Shown here: positions 1 to 4,880 of the stretch, in pieces
How positions within the stretch are numbered: position 1 is the stretch's first letter
Layout: every line of letters starts with the position of its first letter
Origin: Acidobacteriaceae bacterium
Lineage (GTDB): Bacteria; Acidobacteriota; Terriglobia; Terriglobales; Acidobacteriaceae
Reading direction: 5' to 3'
DNA length: 6,062 nt
NCBI GenBank assembly: GCA_003165455.1
Contig: PLUJ01000126.1
Coordinates: 1-6,062, forward strand
Program-made: the position numbers and the translations under genes
The notes under the pieces: model-generated
The model's input: only the letters and a program-made list of their open reading frames with translations
Told to the model about the DNA's origin: nothing
Databases searched by the model: none

Positions 1-431
1 AGGGAGTGGCTACGCGCGATCGCGAGCTCGTCAGCGACGGGGTGCTGACCGGCTACATTCTCTCGAGCTACTCGGCGCGGCGATTGGGCCTCGCGACCAG
101 CGGAAATGCCGGCGGAGCGCATAATCTCGTGGTCGCGCCGAACACAGCGGGCGGGTTGCAGGCGATGCTCGAGCGGTTGGGCGACGGCTTGCTCGTCACG
201 GAACTCATGGGCCAGGGCGTCAACGGTGTGACCGGCGATTACTCGCGCGGCGCTTCAGGCTTATGGATCTCCGGAGGAGAGTTTGCCTACCCGGTGGAAG
301 AAATCACCGTCGCCGGTAATCTCAAAGAGATGTTTTTCAATATCTCGGAGATCGCAAGCGATCTCGAGTTCCGCGGCTCTGTCGCTTCGCCCACGCTTCG
401 CATTGATGGGCTCACTGTCGGCGGAGAGTAA
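1..431 (+). CDS. pmbA: PmbA/TldE protease subunit, C-terminal part
   Basis: This is the C-terminal 142 residues of a TldD/PmbA (TldE) family protein; the frame is open to the left edge (first full codon at 3) and ends at TAA 429-431. The GTG at 6 is internal, because the family motif begins before it (G-V-A-T-R-D-R). Family hallmarks are visible: 'DGVLTGYILSSYSARRLGL' followed by 'TSGNAGGAHNL', then a Gly-rich 'GQGVNGVTGDYSRGASGLWI' stretch and the terminal 'GNLKEMF' segment. In the known family, PmbA pairs with TldD as a cytoplasmic metalloprotease that processes modified peptides such as microcin B17 and helps degrade CcdA. PmbA lacks the HExxxH zinc motif of TldD. Full-length proteins are about 450 residues, so roughly the first 300 lie outside the window. 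The next gene starts 12 bases downstream, so co-transcription is possible. Identification is confident; the choice of PmbA over TldD rests on the C-terminal wording. Confidence 0.92.
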   Translation, partial: GVATRDRELVSDGVLTGYILSSYSARRLGLATSGNAGGAHNLVVAPNTAGGLQAMLERLGDGLLVTELMGQGVNGVTGDYSRGASGLWISGGEFAYPVEEITVAGNLKEMFFNISEIASDLEFRGSVASPTLRIDGLTVGGE

Positions 432-434
432 AAT
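429..434 (+). promoter_or_regulatory. Possible -10 hexamer TAAAAT, start-proximal
   Basis: TAAAAT overlaps the pmbA stop codon and lies 9 bases before the ATG at 444. No Shine-Dalgarno sequence is present in the gap. If it is used as a -10 element, transcription would begin close to the ATG and give a leaderless or nearly leaderless mRNA. No convincing -35 box is seen at 17 bases; TTGATG at 403-408 is 20 bases away. The same arrangement recurs at 834 and 2048. Confidence 0.35.
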
Positions 435-443
435 CTTGCTGCC

Positions 444-824
444 ATGAAATTTGCCAGGATTGTCTTCTGGATTGCGGGCATCTGGGGCATCATCGTTCTC
501 ACGCCCCTGTATTTCATGTTCAACCTGATTGGCCGCCAGGACCCTCCGCCGATTACTCACCCGGCTTTTTACTATGGGTTCATCAGCGTTGGGCTCGCTT
601 TCCAAGTCGCATTTATCCTCACCGCGCGCGATCCGGTTCGCCTGCGTCCGATGATGATTCCTTCCATGCTAGAGAAGGTCGGCTACGGCGCTACCTTTGT
701 CATCCTCTACTTGCAACACCGATTGACGCCGGGGGATTTAGCGCTGGGCTGCATCGATCTGTTGTTCGGGTTGCTGTTTCTAGTCGCGTTCTTCAGGACC
801 CGCAACTCAAACTACAGCCACTAG
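444..824 (+). CDS. Small four-helix membrane protein, function unknown
   Basis: The product has 126 residues and starts at ATG 444, 12 bases after pmbA. I do not recognise a named family. Four hydrophobic segments are visible, at about residues 6-27, 41-60, 78-91 and 99-117. They are separated by a short 'RQDPPP' loop, a charged loop with several Arg (about 61-68), and a short 'QHRLTPGD' turn. The C-terminus is polar with two Arg (FFRTRNSNYSH). There is no signal peptide cleavage site, no obvious catalytic residues and no cysteine pattern. It is probably an inner-membrane protein of the small integral type often seen beside housekeeping genes. No SD precedes the start; a TAAAAT hexamer lies 9 bases upstream. 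It could be co-transcribed with pmbA or have its own leaderless promoter. It is likely a real gene because of its consistent hydrophobic architecture and tight packing. Confidence 0.8.
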   Translation: MKFARIVFWIAGIWGIIVLTPLYFMFNLIGRQDPPPITHPAFYYGFISVGLAFQVAFILTARDPVRLRPMMIPSMLEKVGYGATFVILYLQHRLTPGDLALGCIDLLFGLLFLVAFFRTRNSNYSH

Positions 825-833
825 ACTCCAGAG

Positions 834-839
834 TACAAT
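834..839 (+). promoter_or_regulatory. Possible -10 hexamer TACAAT, start-proximal
   Basis: TACAAT lies 8 bases before ATG 848, in the 23-base gap after the small membrane protein gene. The gap contains no Shine-Dalgarno sequence. This matches the TACAAT before selD and the TAAAAT before the gene at 444. Use as a -10 element would place the transcript start at or next to the ATG. No good -35 hexamer is visible. Confidence 0.35.
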
Positions 840-847
840 CGAACTGC

Positions 848-1351
848 ATGGGCGGACTAATCCATCCCAACTCAACGACACAAGAACCTGATACAGGCAA
901 GCGCATCATTGCCATCGCGGTCGTGACTGTCATTGTCATCGCAATAGTCGGCGCGTTTCTTCTGCGCGGACAGCCGAAAGGCGCGAGTGGACCTCCGCCC
1001 TACGCGGCCAACCTAAAACTCTCCGATTTCAAAATGAGCGCTGCGGAAAATTTCGTGGGCGCTACCGTTAGCTATGTGGATGGAACAGTCACCAATGCCG
1101 GCAATAAGACTGTGACGCATACGGCGGTCGAAGTGTTATTCAAAGACGACATGGGGCAGCTCGCGCAGCGGGAAGACATTCCGCTCCAGGTGCTGAAGAC
1201 GAACGGGCCGTATCCCGAAGCCGTGGATTTCAGCGTCTCGCCGCTCGGGCCGGGACAGAGCACTGCGTTTCGCCTGACATTTGAAAGCATTTCGGCGCAA
1301 TGGAACCATCAGGTTCCGGAAATCCAGGTAACGGATGTGACAGTGAAGTGA
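848..1351 (+). CDS. Membrane-anchored protein with FxLyD/DUF2393-like domain
   Basis: The product has 167 residues from ATG 848 to TGA 1349-1351. A short polar N-terminus (1-18) is followed by one strong transmembrane segment at about residues 20-39, and then by a soluble domain. With Arg and Lys flanking the helix (K18, R19, R40, K44), topology is ambiguous, but the long domain is probably extracytoplasmic. The soluble part reads like a small beta-sandwich. It has 'YVDGTVTNAGNKTV' (strand and turn), 'AVEVLFKDDMGQ', and 'LGPGQSTAFRLTFE', a pattern seen in FxLyD, DUF2393 and other Ig-like domains that end in a 'pG.s..F' strand. It ends 'VPEIQVTDVTVK'. The function is unknown; such domains are usually structural or binding modules on the cell surface. 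No catalytic motif or cysteines are seen. The family assignment is from memory of the pattern and is tentative, while the gene itself is well supported. Confidence 0.8.
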   Translation: MGGLIHPNSTTQEPDTGKRIIAIAVVTVIVIAIVGAFLLRGQPKGASGPPPYAANLKLSDFKMSAAENFVGATVSYVDGTVTNAGNKTVTHTAVEVLFKDDMGQLAQREDIPLQVLKTNGPYPEAVDFSVSPLGPGQSTAFRLTFESISAQWNHQVPEIQVTDVTVK

Positions 1352-1373
1352 CGATGCGGACCCTGCCAGAGAT

Positions 1374-2003
1374 ATGAATTTGGAAGCCAGAAACCTCGTT
1401 TTGTCCGGCAAGTACATTCGGCTGGAACCCCTAGACTATCGACACATTGATGACCTGGTAACCGCCGCGGCGGTTGATCCAACACTCTATCAGTGGAGTC
1501 CCGTGCCCCAAGGGAAAGGTGCAGCAACCAAGTACGTGAATACTGCGATTGCGTGGCGCGATGCTGGCACTGCGGTTCCGTTTGCGATTATCCGATTGCA
1601 GGATGAACGTGTGATTGGATCCACCCGTTTCTGGAATCTGGAGCGGTGGGAGTGGCCGCAAGACCATGCGCGGCACGGGTCGGCACTCGACGCCTGCGAG
1701 ATTGGGTACACCTGGTTCACCGGTTCCGCAGTGAGAACCGGAGCGAATACTGAAGCGAAAGCGCTGATGCTGGCGCAGGCCTTCGACGTTTGGAATGCAC
1801 TGCGTGTCTGCCTGCATACGGACGCGCGCAACCTGCGTTCCCGCGCTGCAATCGAACGCATTGGTGGAAAGCTTGAAGGAATTCTTCGCGCACATCGCAT
1901 GGCCTCAGATTTCACGCCTCGGGACTCGGTTTGCTATTCCATCATCGCGGAAGAATGGCCCGCTGTGAAGGAGAGGCTGAGTCGACTTCTGAATCGGGGT
2001 TGA
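1374..2003 (+). CDS. GNAT N-acetyltransferase, RimJ/RimL-like (Acetyltransf_3)
   Basis: The product has 209 residues and belongs to the COG1670-type branch of GNAT acetyltransferases, which move an acetyl group from acetyl-CoA to an amine, such as a protein N-terminus or small molecule. The N-terminal 'YIRLEPLDYRHIDDL' (about 14-28) is the usual opening. 'RVIGSTRF' (79-86) is the central strand. 'CEIGYTWFTGSAVRTGANTEAK' (108-129) carries the acetyl-CoA pyrophosphate loop, here in the R-T-G-x-N-T-E form. 'HTDARNLRSRAAIERIGGKLEG' (148-169) is the conserved C-terminal motif with the Asn seen in this branch. 'DSVCYSIIAEEWPAVKERL' closes the fold. The loop at 90-107, rich in Trp, His and Arg, appears longer than typical. 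The start at ATG 1374 lies 22 bases after the previous stop and has no clear SD. The substrate cannot be read from sequence. It is cytoplasmic and probably in the same transcription unit as its upstream neighbours. Confidence 0.9.
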   Translation: MNLEARNLVLSGKYIRLEPLDYRHIDDLVTAAAVDPTLYQWSPVPQGKGAATKYVNTAIAWRDAGTAVPFAIIRLQDERVIGSTRFWNLERWEWPQDHARHGSALDACEIGYTWFTGSAVRTGANTEAKALMLAQAFDVWNALRVCLHTDARNLRSRAAIERIGGKLEGILRAHRMASDFTPRDSVCYSIIAEEWPAVKERLSRLLNRG

Positions 2004-2047
2004 GAAACTCAGACCTCCGATCAAGCTCAACCTCAAATCTTTGTCGG

Positions 2048-2053
2048 TACAAT
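2048..2053 (+). promoter_or_regulatory. Possible -10 hexamer TACAAT before selD
   Basis: TACAAT lies in the 56-base gap between the acetyltransferase stop and the selD ATG (2060), with 6 bases to the start codon. No Shine-Dalgarno sequence occurs before the ATG. As a -10 element it would start transcription at about the A of the ATG, giving leaderless selD mRNA. A matching -35 box at 17 bases is not evident. If it is not a promoter, selD must be read from upstream with weak ribosome binding. Confidence 0.4.
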
Positions 2054-2059
2054 GCAATC

Positions 2060-3112
2060 ATGTCTGAAACAAAACCATTCCGCTTGACGGAGTCGGTAAA
2101 AGCTGCGGGTTGAGCGTCCAAGCTGAGTCCGGCGGCGCTGGACACGGTGCTTGGGAAATTAGCCCGGCAACACGACCCGAACGTTCTAGTCGGCTTCGAC
2201 CAAGCCGACGACGCCGGAGTGTATCAAATCGGCCCCGATCAGGCGCTGGTTCAGACTGTCGATTTCTTCACTCCCATCGTCGACGATCCGTACACCTTCG
2301 GCCAGATCGCGGCCACCAATGCACTGAGCGACGTGTATGCGATGGGCGGGAAACCACTCACTGCGCTCGCTCTGGTGTGTTTTCCAGAGAAAGCCGATCT
2401 GGAAATCCTAGAGCGCATTCTAGCGGGCGGCCTCTCGAAAATGATTGAGGCCGGATGCACGGTGATTGGCGGCCATAGTATCCGCGACGAGGAAACGAAG
2501 TTCGGCTACGCGGTCACGGGAGTTGTGCATCCCAAGAAAGTTCTTTCCAATGCTGGCGCGCAACCCGGCGATGCTCTGATCTTCACCAAGGCGCTGGGTA
2601 CAGGAGTGATCTCGACCGCAATCAAGAAAGGCAAAGCCGAAACGGCGTGGATTGAAGCTGCCGTGCAGTCAATGACCACATTGAACAAACGTGCCGCGGA
2701 AGTAATTCAAGAAAGCGGATTTCGCGTTCATGCGATGACCGACGTTACCGGTTTCGGACTGATTGGCCATGCGCGCGAGATGGCGCTGGCAAGCGATGTG
2801 GGATTGAGATTTTTCTCAAAGCGAATTCCGGTTTTGCCGGGAGCCCTGGACTGCATTCGCGCAGGTTATATTCCTGGCGGCCTCAAGAATAATCGCGATT
2901 TCGCCGAATGCTGCGTGGAGTACGAACAGGAAATTGCAGAATACCTTAAGGCACTTCTTTTCGACCCCCAGACCGCCGGAGGATTGTTGATTTCAGTTGC
3001 GGCGAAAGACTCCGCCCGGCTCACAGATTCCCTTAAGAGTGCGGAGATCCCTGCGATAGAAATTGGCGCTGTTGTGGCCGCCAACAAACCGCTTATCATC
3101 ATAGAAGGCTGA
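2060..3112 (+). CDS. selD: Selenophosphate synthetase (selenide, water dikinase), selenoprotein form
   Basis: SelD makes selenophosphate, AMP and phosphate from selenide, ATP and water, supplying selenium for selenocysteine and for 2-selenouridine in tRNA. The frame runs from ATG 2060 to TGA 3110-3112 with one internal TGA at 2111-2113, read here as selenocysteine (Sec18). That gives 350 residues, close to the 347 of E. coli SelD. The active-site segment reads K-A-A-G-U-A-S-K: Sec18 matches catalytic Cys17 and Lys21 matches Lys20 of E. coli, while the second Cys of the GCGCK form is Ser20. Mg-ATP-binding acidic residues are in place: 'DQADDAGVY' (D51), 'QTVDFFTP' (D68), 'ATNALSDVYAMGG' (N87, D91) and 'MTDVTGFGLIGH' (D228). 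'FDPQTAGGLL' near the C-terminus is also typical. Without recoding, the gene appears to start at GTG 2147 and loses its active site. A SECIS-like hairpin follows the TGA. Other sel genes are absent from the window. Confidence 0.95.
2111..2113 (+). other. In-frame UGA read as selenocysteine (Sec18 of SelD)
   Basis: TGA lies in frame 17 codons after ATG 2060. The reading frame resumes without shift into the typical SelD body, and the codon falls at the catalytic Cys17 position of E. coli SelD. Sec at this position is well known in SelD proteins from many bacteria and archaea. The codons on both sides translate into family sequence (KAAG before, ASKLSP after), which argues against a random nonsense mutation. 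Confidence 0.92.
2118..2154 (+). promoter_or_regulatory. Bacterial SECIS-type hairpin in selD
   Basis: A two-part stem follows the Sec codon. The lower stem is CCAAGC (2118-2123) with GCTTGG (2149-2154). The upper stem is GTCCGGC (2127-2133) with GCTGGAC (2137-2143), seven pairs including one G-U. The apical loop is GGC (2134-2136). Internal loop bases are TGA (2124-2126) and ACGGT (2144-2148). Twenty bases separate the UGA from the apical loop, and the loop begins with G. Both fit the known bacterial SECIS pattern, in which SelB with Sec-tRNA binds a hairpin inside the coding region just after the UGA. Pairing was traced by eye and no folding energy was computed. Confidence 0.78.
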
Positions 3113-3113
3113 T

Positions 3114-3150
3114 GCAAGGCAATCTTGCTATCAGTTTACGCGGGTAAACT
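3114..3150. terminator. Two small hairpins between convergent selD and DinB-like genes
   Basis: Immediately after the selD stop, GCAAG (3114-3118) can pair with CTTGC (3124-3128) around a 5-base loop. Next, AGTTTAC (3133-3139) pairs perfectly with GTAAACT (3144-3150) around the loop GCGG, overlapping the last codons of the leftward gene. Neither is followed by a T-tract on either strand, so they are not classical intrinsic terminators. They may limit read-through between the convergent genes or protect 3' ends. Confidence is low. Confidence 0.35.
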
Positions 3151-3646
3151 CCCAGATATGCGCGAGATGGTGATCGTCATGTTCGGCCACGAAATATAAA
3201 TGATCGACTAGCCGCATCGGTGTTTTTAAACGAGGGTGGAGAATAGACCGGGTCCATAGCAACTCGTCCAAGCCATCCGCGCGCTTGAGAAGTCTTTCCC
3301 TCGCGCTGCGGAAACTTGCCAGGATCTGGTCCAGCGAACGCGCGTTGTAATTGGCATCGTCGGTCTTTCGATTCTGCAAATCCGTCACAGTAAGTTGAGC
3401 GCCGCCGGCTACGTAATCCTCCACTCGCGCCAGCCACAAAGGTTCCAGGTCAAGCAGGTGACCCGCGTGCTCTTGCGCGGACCACTTTCCCTGCTGCTTC
3501 CGGGTCAGAGTTTCCCGAGCACTGACGCGCAGCAATTCCTCGAGCCTTGCAGGAGTGCCGCGCAGACGTGCCCGCACATTCGGGTGCAACTCCACCGGGA
3601 AGGAAAACTCGAACTGGCGCTCGAACCAGAGTGATATCTGACTCAT
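3131..3646 (-). CDS. DinB-like (DinB_2) putative metal-dependent protein
   Basis: The product has 171 residues if it starts at ATG 3646-3644. It resembles the DinB/YfiT superfamily, four-helix-bundle proteins that bind a divalent metal through three His; members include thiol transferases and many stress-related proteins of unknown activity. Visible features are 'KWSAQEHAGHLLDLEPLW' (about 54-71), supplying His60 or His63, and the C-terminal 'RLVDHLYFVAEHDDHHLAHIWEF' (145-167), supplying an H-x3-H pair at His156 and His160. The length fits the family. The open frame extends upstream to an ATG at 3754, but that extra 36-residue stretch has no family resemblance and no SD, whereas the ATG at 3646 has GGTGG seven bases upstream. 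The inner start is therefore preferred. The gene is convergent with selD, 18 bases apart, and divergent from the reductase gene. Its substrate is unknown. Confidence 0.85.
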   Translation of the reverse strand: MSQISLWFERQFEFSFPVELHPNVRARLRGTPARLEELLRVSARETLTRKQQGKWSAQEHAGHLLDLEPLWLARVEDYVAGGAQLTVTDLQNRKTDDANYNARSLDQILASFRSARERLLKRADGLDELLWTRSILHPRLKTPMRLVDHLYFVAEHDDHHLAHIWEFTRVN

Positions 3647-3764
3647 AGATTCCACCGGCGACGGACTAACTTTCAGGACAAACTTCAATGAATGATGCGC
3701 TAGCACGAGAAGCGACTCACAAATTACTGCCATCGCGAGGTCGTGTGGATGCATCTGTTAACAA

Positions 3765-3784
3765 TAAGGACGCGATAGTCCTTA
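3765..3784. promoter_or_regulatory. Perfect inverted repeat, candidate operator of reductase gene
   Basis: TAAGGAC, six bases, then its exact complement GTCCTTA form a 20-base palindrome in the divergent intergenic region. It ends two bases before the putative -10 box of the reductase gene and covers the place where the -35 box would be. This is the size and position expected for a dimeric repressor or activator site. The regulator is not encoded in the window and cannot be named. The palindrome could instead form an RNA hairpin if transcribed from upstream. Confidence 0.5.
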
Positions 3785-3786
3785 AG

Positions 3787-3792
3787 TATTAT
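3787..3792 (+). promoter_or_regulatory. Putative -10 box TATTAT of reductase gene
   Basis: TATTAT is an AT-rich -10 candidate with a likely transcription start near 3799, leaving a leader of about 17 bases that contains the ribosome binding site. The sequence 17 bases upstream (ATAAGG) is a poor -35 and lies within the palindrome, so the promoter may depend on the factor that binds there. Confidence 0.45.
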
Positions 3793-3804
3793 TCTGTTTT
3801 TTGC

Positions 3805-3810
3805 AAGGAG
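3805..3810 (+). promoter_or_regulatory. Shine-Dalgarno AAGGAG fixing the reductase start
   Basis: AAGGAG ends five bases before ATG 3816 and decides this start over the in-frame TTG at 3801, which lies upstream of the SD. It is the only strong SD seen in the window. Confidence 0.85.
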
Positions 3811-3815
3811 CGGTC

Positions 3816-4805
3816 ATGCAATTTCGTGAACTAGGACGCAGCGGTTTGAAAGTCTCGGCCGAAGGCCTGGGCTGCATGGGGATGTCGGAATTTTACAGCG
3901 GTCGCGATGATGACGAATCAATGGCCACCATTCATCGTGCCCTGGAACTGGGCATCAATTTTCTGGATACGGCGGATGTGTACGGGCCATACAAGAACGA
4001 AGAGCTCGTTGGGCGCGCGATCAAAGGCAAGCGTGACAAGTTTGTATTGGCCACGAAGTTCGGGATTGTCCGCGACCCGGCTCATCCAGAGGTTCGAGGG
4101 GTCAATGGCAAGCCCGATTACATCCGGCGCTCTTGTGAAGGTAGTTTGAAGCGGCTCGGCGTGGAAACGATCGACCTTTATTATCAGCACCGCGTCGATC
4201 GCAGCACCCCGATCGAAGAAACCGTCGGAGCCTTGGCCCAGTTGGTACAGGAAGGTAAGATCCGGCACATCGGGCTTTCTGAAGCCTCTCCGCAAACTCT
4301 ACGTCGGGCGGTAAAGGTTCATTCCATTACCGCTTTGCAAACCGAATTTTCCCTTTGGAGTCGCGATCCGGAGGATGAGATCCTCGCTACTTGCCGGGAG
4401 CTTGGGGTCGGCTTTGTCGCCTACAGTCCGCTCGGCCGCGGATTTTTGACAGGACAATTCCACCGCTTTGAGGATCTTCCGCATGACGACTATCGCCGGA
4501 ATTCGCCGCGATTTCAGGGAGAGAATTTCAAGAAGAATCTGGACCTGTTGCATCGCGTGGAAGAAATTGCTTCGGAGAAGGGCTGTAAGCCCGCGCAGCT
4601 GGCTCTGGCATGGGTTCTCGCGCAGGACAAGAACATCGTGCCTATTCCTGGCACTAAGCGGCGCAAGTATCTGGAAGAGAATGTAGCGGCTCTCGATGTC
4701 AAGATCAGCGAAGAAGATCTTCAGCGCATCGATGAAATTTTCCCCACTGGCGCTGCCGCGGGACAGCGCTATCCAGAAAGCATGATGAGCAGCGTCAACG
4801 GATAG
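3816..4805 (+). CDS. Aldo/keto reductase (AKR13-like)
   Basis: The product has 329 residues and is an NADPH-dependent aldo/keto reductase with a TIM-barrel fold, cytoplasmic, reducing aldehydes or ketones to alcohols. The N-terminus 'RELGRSGLKVSAEGLGCMGMSEFY' is typical of the YakC/AKR13 branch. The catalytic tetrad is complete: Asp51 and Tyr56 in 'FLDTADVYGPYKNEELVG', Lys81 in 'LATKFG', and His125 in 'DLYYQHRVD'. 'GKIRHIGLSEAS' (147-158) and 'YSPLGRGFLTG' (203-213) are standard barrel motifs. 'PIPGTKRRKYLEENV' (276-290) is the C-terminal NADP phosphate-binding loop. The physiological substrate cannot be deduced; relatives act on methylglyoxal, quinones and other carbonyls. The start at ATG 3816 is set by AAGGAG. 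The gene has its own promoter region with a palindrome and ends before a strong terminator, so it is probably monocistronic and inducible. Confidence 0.95.
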   Translation: MQFRELGRSGLKVSAEGLGCMGMSEFYSGRDDDESMATIHRALELGINFLDTADVYGPYKNEELVGRAIKGKRDKFVLATKFGIVRDPAHPEVRGVNGKPDYIRRSCEGSLKRLGVETIDLYYQHRVDRSTPIEETVGALAQLVQEGKIRHIGLSEASPQTLRRAVKVHSITALQTEFSLWSRDPEDEILATCRELGVGFVAYSPLGRGFLTGQFHRFEDLPHDDYRRNSPRFQGENFKKNLDLLHRVEEIASEKGCKPAQLALAWVLAQDKNIVPIPGTKRRKYLEENVAALDVKISEEDLQRIDEIFPTGAAAGQRYPESMMSSVNG

Positions 4806-4833
4806 GTCGTCGACGCATCGCCAAGCAAAAACT

Positions 4834-4858
4834 AAGGGCGGCCGATTAGGCCGCCCTT
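4834..4858. terminator. Bidirectional intrinsic terminator
   Basis: AAGGGCGGCC (4834-4843) and GGCCGCCCTT (4849-4858) form a perfect 10-bp GC-rich stem around the loop GATTA. On the plus strand the stem is followed by GATTTTC. On the minus strand it is followed by AGTTTTTG. It therefore serves both the reductase gene ending at 4805 and ftsH ending at 4881. The U-tract is better on the ftsH side. Confidence 0.9.
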
Positions 4859-4880
4859 GATTTTCAGTGACGAGTGGAAC

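Noticed and set aside
1720..1741. 7-bp inverted repeat CCGGTTC / GAACCGG
   Set aside because: It lies inside the acetyl-CoA-binding region of the acetyltransferase and has no T-tract. It is most simply explained as coding sequence.
1431..1915. Long minus-strand ORFs opposite the acetyltransferase
   Set aside because: They show no family motifs, unlike the plus-strand frame, whose GNAT motifs are clear; they are antisense shadows.
2111..2113. TGA as a nonsense mutation making selD a pseudogene
   Set aside because: There is only one stop in 351 codons, at the catalytic Cys position known to be Sec in other SelD proteins. The frame is unbroken on both sides and a SECIS-like hairpin follows.
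1931..2113. Separate 60-residue ORF
   Set aside because: Its last 17 codons are the SelD N-terminus up to the Sec codon. The rest is another frame of the acetyltransferase gene plus the intergenic gap.
2110..2448. 112-residue plus-strand ORF
   Set aside because: It is an out-of-frame reading of selD, with the Arg/Ser-rich composition typical of a shadow frame in GC-rich coding DNA.
3647..3754. N-terminal extension of the DinB-like protein from ATG 3754
   Set aside because: The 36 extra residues do not look like the family, and there is no SD before 3754. The inner ATG at 3646 has a partial SD (GGTGG).
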